From Pseudomonas anuradhapurensis (lineage in GTDB: Bacteria > Pseudomonadota > Gammaproteobacteria > Pseudomonadales > Pseudomonadaceae), in contig NZ_CP077097.1 of assembly GCF_014269225.2 (NCBI RefSeq), positions 5,219,001 through 5,283,000 on the forward strand: a DNA stretch of 64,000 nucleotides, given 5' to 3'. The notes below the pieces were generated by a model. That model made no database searches. It was not told where the DNA came from and saw only the letters and a list, made by a program, of their open reading frames with translations. Below are positions 15,842 through 24,585 of this stretch, piece by piece (the first letter of the stretch is position 1; each line of letters begins with the position of its first letter). The translations under genes and the position numbers were made by a program.

Positions 15842-17128
15842 TTACAGCACAACCCTCAAGCATTGCCCCGCGTGATACAGCGAGAACCCGGACTCGTAGA
15901 ACGCGGTGCGCAGCGAGGGTGCACTCACCCCCTTCATCGGCGAGAACGGAATCGGCAGGCTGCCCGCCTCGCCCTTCAGCAGGAATTCGGCGAACGCCCG
16001 GCCGATCACGGTCCCGGTGGTATTGCCACGCCCGTTGTACCCGGTGACAGCGACCAGCCCCGGCGCCGGCTCGAACAGGCGCATCAGGTGGTCGGGGGTG
16101 AAGTCGATGCAGCCGGTCCAGTGCATCTCCCATTCGACCTTGCCCAGCTCGGGGTAGTAGTGGCTCTGGATCCGGTCGGCCCAGCTGCGTATGAACCAGG
16201 CCGGCTTGTTGTCGACCCGGCCAAGGCTGCCCAGTAGCAGGCGGCCCTGGTCGTCGCGGCGGATGCTGCTGAGCACGGTGCGGGTGTCCCACGAACCCTG
16301 GCCATGCGGCAGTACCTTGTCGGCGGCAGCGCCGTGCAACGGCTTGGACGCCACCTGGTAGTAGTAACCGCGGAAGAACTGCTTCTGCAGGTTGCTCCAG
16401 TCGCCTTCGGTATAGGCGCCGGTAGAAATCACCACCTTGTCGGCGCGCACCGCGCCACGTGCGGTCTTCACCCGCCAGGCATCGCCGTCACGCGCCAGGC
16501 CTTCGACCGACGACTGCTGGAACAGCTTGCCGCCCAGGCGCGCTACCGCAGCAGCCAGGCCCTGGGTGTAGCCCATGGGGTTGATGGTGCCGGCGCGGCG
16601 GTCGAGCAGCGCGGCGGAGATCTTGTCGGTACCACAGTATTCCTGGCATTGGGCGCCGGTCAGCAGCTCCACATCGGCCCCCCGGCGACGCCATTGTTCG
16701 TGGCGGGCCTCGAGGTCGGCGATGCCGGTGGCGTTGTGCGCCATGTGCAAGGTGCCTTTGTGCTGGGCCTGGCAGTCGATGCCAAGGCGCTTGATCATGG
16801 CGAACACTTCAGCCGGGGCCTCACCCAGCACCTTGTTCAGGCGGCTGCCCTGCTGCAGGCCGAGGGTGGCTTCGACATCGTCAGGGCGAATCCAGGTGCC
16901 GGCGTTGACCAGGCCGACGTTGCGCCCGGAGCCGCCATGGCCGATCTTCCAGGCCTCCAGCAGGACCACCGACTTGCCCTGCTCGAGCAGGTGGATGGCC
17001 GCTGACAGGCCGGTAATGCCGCCACCGATCACACAGACATCGGCCTTGTGCTCACCAGCCAGGGCCTGGGCGGCGATGGTCGGTTCTGTGACGAATTCCC
17101 ACAAGCATTGTTGACGCAGTTCGGACAT
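15842..17128 (-). CDS. amaA: L-pipecolate oxidase
   Basis: FAD-dependent DAO-family oxidoreductase that oxidises L-pipecolate to delta1-piperideine-6-carboxylate in the lysine (D-lysine branch) pathway of P. putida. 428 residues from the ATG at 17128, the length known for AmaA. The FAD-binding Rossmann motif is 'VCVIGGGITGLSAAIHLLEQG' (about residues 31-51), followed by 'GGSGRNVGLVNAG'. The C-terminal 'TGYNGRGNTTGTVIGRAFAEFL' contacts FAD in relatives. It lies downstream of amaB on the same strand, with a REP pair and a GC hairpin in the 168-base gap. The neighbours amaB and hglS make the assignment firm. Confidence 0.93.
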   Translation of the reverse strand: MSELRQQCLWEFVTEPTIAAQALAGEHKADVCVIGGGITGLSAAIHLLEQGKSVVLLEAWKIGHGGSGRNVGLVNAGTWIRPDDVEATLGLQQGSRLNKVLGEAPAEVFAMIKRLGIDCQAQHKGTLHMAHNATGIADLEARHEQWRRRGADVELLTGAQCQEYCGTDKISAALLDRRAGTINPMGYTQGLAAAVARLGGKLFQQSSVEGLARDGDAWRVKTARGAVRADKVVISTGAYTEGDWSNLQKQFFRGYYYQVASKPLHGAAADKVLPHGQGSWDTRTVLSSIRRDDQGRLLLGSLGRVDNKPAWFIRSWADRIQSHYYPELGKVEWEMHWTGCIDFTPDHLMRLFEPAPGLVAVTGYNGRGNTTGTVIGRAFAEFLLKGEAGSLPIPFSPMKGVSAPSLRTAFYESGFSLYHAGQCLRVVL

Positions 17129-17172
17129 GGCCCGGCTCCAGCGATTTGTTCTTGTTGGGGCCGCAAAAGCGG

Positions 17173-17255
17173 CCCATTCGCGGCTAAACCCGCTCCCACA
17201 GACACCCACACAGGCTTCAAGGGCAGTGGAGAACCTGTGGGAGCGGGTTTACCCG
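17173..17255. repeat. REP pair (family A) between amaB and amaA
   Basis: Inverted REP units (GCGGCTAAACCCGCTCCCAC on the left and GTGGGAGCGGGTTTACCCGC on the right). The left unit has a mismatched stem (GGCTAAACCC). Confidence 0.8.
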
Positions 17256-17259
17256 CGAA

Positions 17260-17278
17260 CCGGGGGCCAGGCCCCCGG
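17260..17278 (-). terminator. GC hairpin between amaB and amaA
   Basis: Stem CCGGGGGC / GCCCCCGG with a 3-base loop, 18 bases beyond the amaB stop. No T-tract; it may attenuate or protect the transcript rather than end it. Confidence 0.45.
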
Positions 17279-17296
17279 CCATGCAGCATCAATCCA

Positions 17297-18787
17297 TCAG
17301 TCGAACACGATACCCTGCGCCAGCGGCAGCTCGCGCGAGTAGTTCACGGTGTTGGTCTGGCGACGCATGTAGCCTTTCCAGGCGTCTGAACCGGACTCAC
17401 GGCCACCGCCGGTTTCCTTCTCGCCACCGAACGCACCGCCGATCTCGGCGCCGCTGGTGCCGATGTTGACGTTGGCGATACCGCAGTCGCTGCCCGAAGC
17501 ACTCTGGAAGCGCTCGGCCTCCCGGATGTCGGTGGTGAAGATGCACGACGACAGGCCTTGTGGCACTTCGTTGTTCAGGCGCAGGGCCTCTTCGAAATCG
17601 TCGTAGGCCAGCACGTACAGGATCGGGGCGAAGGTTTCGTGGCGCACCACGTCGCTCTGCGCCGGCATTTCGGCAATGGCAGGCGACACGTAGTAGGCAT
17701 TCGGGTACTGGTCGGCCAGCTGGCGCTCGCCGCCAAACACCTGGCCGCCTTCGTCACGGGCCTTGGCCAGCGCACCCTGCATGGCATCGAACGACTGCTT
17801 GTCGATCAGCGGGCCAACCAGGTTGTCCTTGCGTGGGTCGCCAATACGCACCTTGCCGTAGGCGGCCTTGACGCGGGCAACCACTTCGTCCTTGATCGAG
17901 CGGTGCACGATCAGGCGGCGCAAGGTGGTGCAACGCTGGCCGGCGGTACCGACAGCGGAGAACAGGATGCCGCGCACGGCCAGGTCCAGGTCGGCACTCG
18001 GGGCCAGGATCATGGCGTTGTTGCCACCCAGCTCCAGGATGCTGCGGCCGAAGCGGGCCGCCACGCGCGGGCCTACTTCACGGCCCATGCGGGTGCTGCC
18101 AGTGGCGCTGACCAGCGGTACGCGCGGGTCGTCGACCAGGGCTTCGCCGGCTTCACGGCCGCCGATTACCAGTTGCGCCAGGCCAGCCGGGGCATCACCG
18201 AAGGCTTTCAGGGCTTTGTCGAACAGTGCCTGGCAGGCCAGGGCGGTCAGCGGGGTCTTCTCCGACGGCTTCCACACCACCGAGTTGCCGGCCACCAGGG
18301 CCAGGGCAGTGTTCCAGGCCCAGACCGCGACCGGGAAGTTGAAGGCACTGATCACACCGACCACGCCCAGCGGGTGCCAGGTTTCCCGCATGTGGTGGCC
18401 AGGGCGCTCGGAAGCGATGGTCAGGCCGTACAGCTGACGCGACAGGCCAACGGCGAAGTCGCAGATGTCGATCATTTCCTGCACTTCGCCCAGGCCTTCC
18501 TGGGTGATCTTGCCGGCTTCGATCGATACCAGCTCGCCGAGATCGGCCTTGTGCTCACGCAGCACTTCGCCGAACAGCCGCACCAGTTCGCCACGGCGCG
18601 GGGCCGGCACGCTGCGCCAGGCTTCGAAGGCACCTTGCGCCTGGTCGATGCGGGCGATGGTCTCGGCCTTGCCGAGCAGTTTCACCGAGGCGATCTGGCT
18701 GCCGTCGATCGGCGTGTGAACAGGGTAGTCGCCCTGGGTGTAAGCCTCGGCAGCAACGCCAAGGCGCTCGAGCAATCCAGCAACCAT
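17297..18787 (-). CDS. amaB: L-aminoadipate semialdehyde (piperideine-6-carboxylate) dehydrogenase
   Basis: NAD(P)-dependent aldehyde dehydrogenase of the ALDH7 group, 496 residues. It oxidises the open form of piperideine-6-carboxylate, the AmaA product, to L-2-aminoadipate. Key motifs: 'SAFNFPVAVWAWN' near residue 160, catalytic Glu in 'LELGGNNAMI' (about 265) and catalytic Cys in 'GTAGQRCTTLRR' (about 299). ALDH7-type features such as 'NVNIGTSGAEIGGAFGGEKETGGGRESGSDAWK' region are present near the C-terminus. The ATG at 18787 follows AGGAG by 7 bases. The gene is divergent from the LysR gene at 18923, its likely activator. Confidence 0.95.
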   Translation of the reverse strand: MVAGLLERLGVAAEAYTQGDYPVHTPIDGSQIASVKLLGKAETIARIDQAQGAFEAWRSVPAPRRGELVRLFGEVLREHKADLGELVSIEAGKITQEGLGEVQEMIDICDFAVGLSRQLYGLTIASERPGHHMRETWHPLGVVGVISAFNFPVAVWAWNTALALVAGNSVVWKPSEKTPLTALACQALFDKALKAFGDAPAGLAQLVIGGREAGEALVDDPRVPLVSATGSTRMGREVGPRVAARFGRSILELGGNNAMILAPSADLDLAVRGILFSAVGTAGQRCTTLRRLIVHRSIKDEVVARVKAAYGKVRIGDPRKDNLVGPLIDKQSFDAMQGALAKARDEGGQVFGGERQLADQYPNAYYVSPAIAEMPAQSDVVRHETFAPILYVLAYDDFEEALRLNNEVPQGLSSCIFTTDIREAERFQSASGSDCGIANVNIGTSGAEIGGAFGGEKETGGGRESGSDAWKGYMRRQTNTVNYSRELPLAQGIVFD

Positions 18788-18883
18788 TGTGCTTCTCCTA
18801 CATCGGGTGATGGGGTGGAAAAATGATGTGGGTCAGTATTAATCCGATCACATAGGTACAACAAACGACCTTTATTCCGCATA

Positions 18884-18902
18884 TCATTCCGTCAGGTAAT
18901 GA
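18884..18902. promoter_or_regulatory. Candidate LysR operator between amaB and its regulator
   Basis: Inverted repeat TCATT-N9-AATGA, containing the T-N11-A pattern of LysR sites, in the 135-base divergent gap, ending 20 bases before the LysR start. Confidence 0.5.
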
Positions 18903-18922
18903 TTTGAGCCGCAGAGACCGCT

Positions 18923-19813
18923 ATGTCCAAACGCCTGGTGCCGTCCATGACCGCCCTGCAGTGCTTTGAAGCTGCAGCCCGCCATTTGAGCTTTACCCGT
19001 GCCGCCGAAGAACTGCACCTGACCCAGAGCGCGGTCAGCAAGCAGGTGGCGCAGCTGGAAGACATGCTGCGCCACCACCTGTTCCTGCGCATCCGCCGCC
19101 GCCTGCAGCTGACCCCAGCCGGCAGCCTGTACCTGGCCGAGGTCAACAAGATCCTCACCCAGGTCGACATGTCCAGCCGCTACGTGCTCACCTACGGCGA
19201 GCAGACCGAGATATTGAAGGTAGCCACCCAGCCGAGTTTCGGCGTGCGCTGGCTGATTCCGCACCTCAAGGGGTTTGGCAAACGCCACGGCAACATCCAC
19301 CTCGACATCCGCAACGAGATGGAGCCGTTCGCCTTGCTGCAGGGGTCGGCAGACGTGGTGTTCTTCTATGGCCAGGGCACCTGGCCGGGGGCTACCTGCA
19401 TGGAGTTGTTCGGTGAAGAGGTGGTGCCGGTATGTGCGCCGGAGCTGCTGGCCGGCCGCGAGCTGGTCGATGCCGGGCAACTGGCCGAACTGGTGCTGCT
19501 ACAGAGCACCTCGCGGCCAGAAGCGTGGCACGAATGGTTTCTGGAGCTGGGCCTGGAAAGCGTCAGCGCCTACCACGGGCCGCGCTTCGATACGTTCTAC
19601 ATGGCCTTGAGCGCTGCGCAGTCCGGCTGCGGGGTGGCGCTGGTGCCGCGCTACCTGGCGGCGAAGGAACTGGCCGAGGGCAGCCTGGTGATGCCGTGGA
19701 ACCATGCGATGCCCAGTGCCGGGGCGCATTACCTGGCGTATGCCGAGCATGCAGCGGAGGTGCCCAAGGTGCGGGCATTGGTGGAGTGGATTCGCGAGCA
19801 GCTCTCGGCTTGA
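18923..19813 (+). CDS. LysR-type regulator beside the lysine genes
   Basis: 296 residues with a GcvA-like N-terminus (PSMTALQCFEAAARHLSFTRAAEELHLTQSAVSKQVAQLE, helix-turn-helix about residues 20-45) and an effector domain from about residue 90. It is divergent from amaB with a candidate operator in between, and hglS lies 190 bases downstream on the same strand. Local LysR regulation of amaAB is the natural inference. The effector is probably a lysine-pathway intermediate such as 2-aminoadipate, but the sequence alone does not show that. A REP pair follows the stop. Confidence 0.92.
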   Translation: MSKRLVPSMTALQCFEAAARHLSFTRAAEELHLTQSAVSKQVAQLEDMLRHHLFLRIRRRLQLTPAGSLYLAEVNKILTQVDMSSRYVLTYGEQTEILKVATQPSFGVRWLIPHLKGFGKRHGNIHLDIRNEMEPFALLQGSADVVFFYGQGTWPGATCMELFGEEVVPVCAPELLAGRELVDAGQLAELVLLQSTSRPEAWHEWFLELGLESVSAYHGPRFDTFYMALSAAQSGCGVALVPRYLAAKELAEGSLVMPWNHAMPSAGAHYLAYAEHAAEVPKVRALVEWIREQLSA

Positions 19814-19899
19814 GGGCCTCTTCGCGGGCACACCCGCTCCCACAGGGTCCACGCATGGTCTGAACTCTGTGGGAGCGGGCATGCCCGCGAAAGGGCCCT
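19814..19899. repeat. REP pair (family A) between LysR and hglS
   Basis: Inverted REP units with stems GGGCACACCC and GGGCATGCCC, directly after the LysR stop codon. Confidence 0.85.
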
Positions 19900-20003
19900 T
19901 GAGGTCGATCAAAAAAGGAATGACACACTCACTTTTTTTCGCTTGTAAGCCAAGTGCATTCCCCGCTTTCATGTAAGCGTCCGAACCAACCAGGAAGCTA
20001 GCG

Positions 20004-21398
20004 ATGCCCGCCCACGATTTCGTCAGCCCCGACAACATCCGCGCGCAGTTCTCTGCCGCCATGTCGCTCATGTACAAACAGGAAGTGCCCCTGTACGGCA
20101 CGCTGCTGGAGCTGGTGAGCGAAATCAACCAGCAGGTCATGGCCCGGCAACCTGAAGTCGCCGAGGCCCTGCGCTGGACAGGCGAGATCGAACGGCTGGA
20201 CCAGGAGCGCCACGGGGCCATCCGCGTCGGCACTGCTGAAGAACTGGCAACCATTGCCCGCCTGTTCGCGGTGATGGGCATGCAGCCGGTCGGCTACTAC
20301 GACCTCAGCTCCGCCGGGGTGCCGGTTCACTCCACCGCCTTCCGCGCAGTGCACGAGCAGTCGCTGCACGTCAGCCCGTTCCGCGTATTCACCTCGCTGC
20401 TGCGCCTGGAACTGATCGACAACCCGCAGTTGCGCGCACTGGCAGAGAGCATCCTTGCCAAACGCAAGATCTTCACCGACCGCGCCCTTGAACTGATTGC
20501 CCAGTGCGAACGTGACGGTGGCCTGAACGCGGCAGATGCCGAGGCATTCGTGCAGGAAGCGCTGCACACCTTCCGTTGGCACCATGATGCCACCGTCACT
20601 GCCGAGCAGTACCAGCAGCTGCACGACCAGCACCGCCTGATCGCCGACGTGGTGGCCTTCAAGGGCCCGCACATCAACCACCTGACCCCGCGCACGCTGG
20701 ACATCGATGCGATCCAGGCCGGCATGCCAGCCAAAGGCATCCCGCCGAAGGCGGTGGTCGAGGGGCCTCCCACCCGGCGCCACCCGATCCTGCTGCGCCA
20801 GACCAGTTTCAAGGCCCTGCAGGAAAAGGTCGCCTTCAGCGACCAGCAGGGCAGCGAAGGCAGCCACACCGCGCGCTTCGGCGAAATCGAGCAACGCGGT
20901 GCAGCCCTGACGCCGAAAGGCCGTCAACTGTACGACAAGCTGCTCGATGCCACTCGGGCTGCCCTGGGTGGCGTGCCGGCCGAGGCCAATGCCGAACGCT
21001 ACATGGCGCTGCTGAAGGAAACCTTTGCCGAATTCCCGGACGACCTGGCACAGATGCGCCAGCAGGGGCTGGCGTATTTCCGCTACTTCGCTACCGAGAA
21101 AGGCCTGGCCGCGCGTGACCAGGATGACCGCCCGAGCACCCTGGAAGGGCTGATCGAAGCGGGTCACGTGCACTACGAAGCGCTGGTTTACGAGGACTTC
21201 CTGCCGGTGAGTGCGGCAGGGATCTTCCAGTCCAACCTGGGTGACGACGCGCACGCCGAGTACGGCAGCAATGCCAACCGCGCTGCGTTCGAAGCAGCGC
21301 TGGGCATGCAGGTGCAGGATGAGCTGGCCCTGTATGCGCTGAGCGAGCGGCGGTCGCTGCAGGCCTGTGCGCAGGCGTTGAACCTGGGTTCGATGTAA
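20004..21398 (+). CDS. hglS: 2-oxoadipate dioxygenase/decarboxylase (D-2-hydroxyglutarate synthase)
   Basis: DUF1338/YdcJ-family Fe(II) enzyme, 464 residues, that converts 2-oxoadipate to D-2-hydroxyglutarate, the step joining lysine breakdown to central metabolism. The published metal ligands of P. putida HglS fit exactly by counting: His70 in 'DQERHGAIR', His226 in 'GPHINHLTPR' and Glu294 in 'RFGEIEQRG'; substrate-binding Arg74 is also present. ATG at 20004 follows AGGAAG. It stands alone downstream of the LysR gene and faces a chemoreceptor gene. A strong GC hairpin at 21412 ends it. Confidence 0.96.
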   Translation: MPAHDFVSPDNIRAQFSAAMSLMYKQEVPLYGTLLELVSEINQQVMARQPEVAEALRWTGEIERLDQERHGAIRVGTAEELATIARLFAVMGMQPVGYYDLSSAGVPVHSTAFRAVHEQSLHVSPFRVFTSLLRLELIDNPQLRALAESILAKRKIFTDRALELIAQCERDGGLNAADAEAFVQEALHTFRWHHDATVTAEQYQQLHDQHRLIADVVAFKGPHINHLTPRTLDIDAIQAGMPAKGIPPKAVVEGPPTRRHPILLRQTSFKALQEKVAFSDQQGSEGSHTARFGEIEQRGAALTPKGRQLYDKLLDATRAALGGVPAEANAERYMALLKETFAEFPDDLAQMRQQGLAYFRYFATEKGLAARDQDDRPSTLEGLIEAGHVHYEALVYEDFLPVSAAGIFQSNLGDDAHAEYGSNANRAAFEAALGMQVQDELALYALSERRSLQACAQALNLGSM

Positions 21399-21411
21399 GG
21401 TTTCAGATTGC

Positions 21412-21430
21412 GGGGGCGCCCTGCGCCCCC
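21412..21430. terminator. GC hairpin between hglS and the chemoreceptor gene
   Basis: Perfect 8-bp stem GGGGGCGC / GCGCCCCC with a CCT loop in the 39-base gap between convergent genes. Lacks a T-tract, so likely a shared block or 3' stabiliser. Confidence 0.5.
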
Positions 21431-21437
21431 TGCGGTT

Positions 21438-23336
21438 TCAGCGGAAGCGGTCCACTTCCTGGCGCAACTGTGCTGCCAAACCTTCCAGTTCACGCGCGGT
21501 AAAGGCCAGTTCATTGGCCACCTCGCGTTGCTCGCCGTTGGCCTGGGCAATGCTCTGCAGGTTGCGGCTGAGCACCGTCGCGGTACTGCTCTGCTCCTGA
21601 GTGGCGGTACTGATCACGGCAAACTGCTCACCGGCCGCACGGCTCTGCTCGTCGATACGCGCCAACGCCTGGGCCACCTTGTCGTTGCGTTCCAGGCCTT
21701 CCTGCATCAGCTGGTTGCCTTGCTCCAGCGTGATGATGGCGTGCCCGGTCTGCTGCTGGATGCTGGTGATCATGCTGGAAATCTCGTCCGTGGCCTGGCG
21801 GGTACGCGCAGCCAGCCCCCGCACCTCATCGGCCACCACGGCGAAGCCACGCCCCTGCTCGCCGGCACGGGCCGCCTCGATGGCGGCATTCAGCGCCAGC
21901 AGGTTGGTCTGCTCGGCAATGGCGGTGATCACGCTGATGATGCCGCCGATTTCCTGCGAGCGGGCGCCCAGGCTGTCCATCACCGTGGCGGTACCGCCGA
22001 GCGCCTCGGCAATCTGCGTCAGCGAGCGCGACGCCTCGTCCATGGCATTGCGGCCGATGCGGGTCTGCTGGGCGTTGTCACGGGCCATGCGCTCGGTGCC
22101 GGCCATGTTGTCGGCGATGTTCATCGAGGTGGCGCTGAACTCTTCCACCGCGCCGGCCATGCTGGTGATTTCGCCGGATTGCTGGTCCATGCCTTCGCAC
22201 GCACCGGCCGACAGGCCAGCCAGCGAGCGTGCACGGGTACTGACCTGCTCGGAGGCACTGCGGATGTGCTCGACCATGGTCGCCAGTGCTTCACCCATCT
22301 TGTTGAAGCTGCGTGCCAGCTGGCCGATCTCGTCATCGCTGGTCACGCTCAGGCGTGCCCCCAGGTCTCCCGCCCCGAGCGCCTCTGCCTGGCGCACCAG
22401 GTCGTCCAGCGGGCGCAGCTTGCGGCGCAACAGCCACAGCGTGGCGGCAACAGCCAGCAGCATCGCCAGCAGGCTGCCGATGGCCAGGCGCAGGCCAACG
22501 CTCCAGGTCACTTCGCGGATTTCTGCCATCGGCATGCTGGCCACCACGGTCCAGGGCCCTTCGGCGAAGGGGGCGGTGGCGCTGTACAACTGCTGGTCGG
22601 CATTGGCCGGCGGCACCAGCCAGGCGCCCTTCTCGTCGCGCAAGGCCAACGAGCCGGTCTGGCCGATGCGGAAGCGCACCAGGTTGGCAAACTGGGCATT
22701 CTGCGCGTCGGTGTAGTCGAAGCCGACGAACAGCACGGCGATTACCTGACCGCTGGCGTCACTCACCGGCACGTAGCGGGTCATGTAGTTACGCTCGAAC
22801 AGCACGGCGCGGCCCACGTACATCTGCCCGGCCAGCAACCGGGCGTAGGCCGGGTGCTGGCGATCCAGCAGGGTGCCGATGGCGCGGCTGCCGTCCTGCT
22901 TCTTCAGGTTGGTGCTGATACGCACGAAATCGTCACCGCTGCGCACGAACAGCGTGGCGATGCCGGCGGTCATCTGCTGGAAGTCGTCGACCAGCTGGAA
23001 GTCGTTGTTCAGCAGCTGGTTGCCCAGGTACAGGGCAGGCGTGGCCTGGCCGGCGACCTGCACGGTCTCCCCCGCATGCAGCGACAGGCCCGAGGCGAAG
23101 CGCCGCTCGAACAGCCCGCTGAGGCGCTGGGTGTTGTCCTTGAGCGAGCCGTGGAAGGTGTCGAGCTGGTCGGCCAGCAAACGTGCCTCGCTGGCCAGGT
23201 GGGCCTGGCGGGTGGCGAGGTTGGCATCGTCCAGCGAGCGCAAGGCGAACAGGGTACTGCCGGAAATCACCAGCGCCAGCACGATGGCGAGGGCAACCCC
23301 CAGTTGCGAGGCGATTCGGGCACGCGGTTGAGACAT
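21438..23336 (-). CDS. Methyl-accepting chemotaxis protein
   Basis: 632 residues from the ATG at 23336 (AGGAG 7 bases upstream; an upstream TTG two codons earlier is less likely). Layout: membrane helix at about 10-33, a large periplasmic Cache-type ligand domain to about 280 ('[22 protein letters not shown]' is typical of the Cache_3-Cache_2 form), a second membrane helix at about 285-305, HAMP to 360, and the signalling domain. The receptor tip '[34 protein letters not shown]' is intact. Relays ligand binding to CheA/CheW. Cache_3-Cache_2 receptors often sense organic acids; the ligand here is unknown, although the hglS neighbour is suggestive. Confidence 0.93.
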   Translation of the reverse strand: MSQPRARIASQLGVALAIVLALVISGSTLFALRSLDDANLATRQAHLASEARLLADQLDTFHGSLKDNTQRLSGLFERRFASGLSLHAGETVQVAGQATPALYLGNQLLNNDFQLVDDFQQMTAGIATLFVRSGDDFVRISTNLKKQDGSRAIGTLLDRQHPAYARLLAGQMYVGRAVLFERNYMTRYVPVSDASGQVIAVLFVGFDYTDAQNAQFANLVRFRIGQTGSLALRDEKGAWLVPPANADQQLYSATAPFAEGPWTVVASMPMAEIREVTWSVGLRLAIGSLLAMLLAVAATLWLLRRKLRPLDDLVRQAEALGAGDLGARLSVTSDDEIGQLARSFNKMGEALATMVEHIRSASEQVSTRARSLAGLSAGACEGMDQQSGEITSMAGAVEEFSATSMNIADNMAGTERMARDNAQQTRIGRNAMDEASRSLTQIAEALGGTATVMDSLGARSQEIGGIISVITAIAEQTNLLALNAAIEAARAGEQGRGFAVVADEVRGLAARTRQATDEISSMITSIQQQTGHAIITLEQGNQLMQEGLERNDKVAQALARIDEQSRAAGEQFAVISTATQEQSSTATVLSRNLQSIAQANGEQREVANELAFTARELEGLAAQLRQEVDRFR

Positions 23337-23503
23337 GGTCAAGCTCCTGGCAAGAGGCCGGGATCGTCCTGATCACGTGGGCCACCCGCTTGTTGTCATC
23401 GGGAAGCGCGCCCTCTTCCGGGACGCTGGTGCCACTTGATCGGCGTCGCCAGGGAATACTTGAGTGTCGGACCGGGATATTCGCAAACCTTTGCGCCTGG
23501 CAT

Positions 23504-24430
23504 TCAAAGCGTCGGCAGAATCTGCACATCGGGCAGGTCCACCGCCGCCGCTTCGTCCTGCAGGAACCTGCTCAGCCGCCGCAAGCGCTCCCCGCCCGGG
23601 CGGGTGCGCGGCCACACCATGTAATAGTCCATACCGCTGGGAACGGCGGTCGGCCACGGCAGGCTCAGGCGTCCCTGTGCCACGTCCTCGGCGACCATCA
23701 GCAGGTCTCCCATGGAGATGCCGTAGCCGCGCGCGGCCGCGATCATGCCCAGTTCCAGGGTATCGAACACCTGCCCGCCCTTGAGCGAGACCTGGTCGCC
23801 GAGCCCCATGCGTTCGAGCCAGGCGCGCCAGTCGCGCTTGTCCGGCGTCGGGTGCAGCAGCTCGATACCGGCCAGCCGTCGCACATCCCAGGGGCCATCC
23901 GCGAGCAGGTCCGGCGCACCTACCGGTATCAGCAGTTCGGCGAACAACCGGCGCACCTCCCAGTCTGGCGGGAACACGCCGTCACTGAGCAGCACCGCAC
24001 AGTCGAACGGTTCGTTGCTGAAGTCCACATGGTCGACGTCCATCCAGGCACTGGTCAGCTGCACTTCGTTGCCGGGCTGCAGGTGCCGGAACCGGCTCAG
24101 CCGCGCCAGCAGCCAGCGCATGGTCAGGGTCGAAGGCGCCTTCATGCGCAGGATGCCGTCTTCGCCACGCAAGGTATCGCAGGCCCGCTCCAGCGCGGCG
24201 AAGCCTTCCCGCACGCCTGGCAGCAGCACCCGCGCCGCTTCGGTCAGTTGCAGGCTGCGGCCATTGCGCACGAACAGGCGACAGGCGAAGTGGTCTTCCA
24301 GTGTGCGGATATGCCGGCTGACCGCGCTCTGGGTGATCGACAGTTCCTCACCGGCACGGGTGAACGAACTCAGCCGGGCGGCGGCTTCAAATGCACGCAG
24401 GGCATACAACGGGGGAAGCTGACGGGACAT
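23504..24430 (-). CDS. LysR-type regulator divergent from the MATE gene
   Basis: 308 residues from the ATG at 24430, which begins the normal family N-terminus (MSRQLPPLYALRAFEAAARLSSFTRAGEELSITQSAVSRH). The frame is open for 32 more codons but with no ribosome binding site. Helix-turn-helix at about residues 22-42; effector domain from about 92. It resembles the GcvA/AmpR branch. The perfect palindrome at 24480-24498 in the divergent promoter is its likely site and the MATE pump its likely target. Confidence 0.92.
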   Translation of the reverse strand: MSRQLPPLYALRAFEAAARLSSFTRAGEELSITQSAVSRHIRTLEDHFACRLFVRNGRSLQLTEAARVLLPGVREGFAALERACDTLRGEDGILRMKAPSTLTMRWLLARLSRFRHLQPGNEVQLTSAWMDVDHVDFSNEPFDCAVLLSDGVFPPDWEVRRLFAELLIPVGAPDLLADGPWDVRRLAGIELLHPTPDKRDWRAWLERMGLGDQVSLKGGQVFDTLELGMIAAARGYGISMGDLLMVAEDVAQGRLSLPWPTAVPSGMDYYMVWPRTRPGGERLRRLSRFLQDEAAAVDLPDVQILPTL

Positions 24431-24479
24431 GAGGCACCTGCCATGCGGGGCTATGAACGGATCACCGCTGAGCATATAT

Positions 24480-24498
24480 GCATGAGTCACACTCATGC
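24480..24498. promoter_or_regulatory. Perfect palindrome, LysR/MATE divergent promoter
   Basis: GCATGAGT-CAC-ACTCATGC: 8-bp arms without mismatch, centred about 60 bases from the LysR start and 97 from the MATE start. It contains T-N11-A, the LysR box form. Confidence 0.7.
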
Positions 24499-24585
24499 CA
24501 ACGATCGCTTTTATCCTTTTGTGCAAAGTTGACCAAAGCCTCAGAATCGCCCTTCGTTGATCGCCCCAGGAAGAAGGACCGTCCC

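Noticed and set aside
19944..19978. Two TGTAAGC words upstream of hglS
   Set aside because: Seven-base words 28 bases apart with no symmetry; too short to claim as an operator.
21408..23372. 654-residue plus-strand open frame opposite the chemoreceptor
   Set aside because: Shadow of the chemoreceptor gene; composition is biased and no family features are seen.
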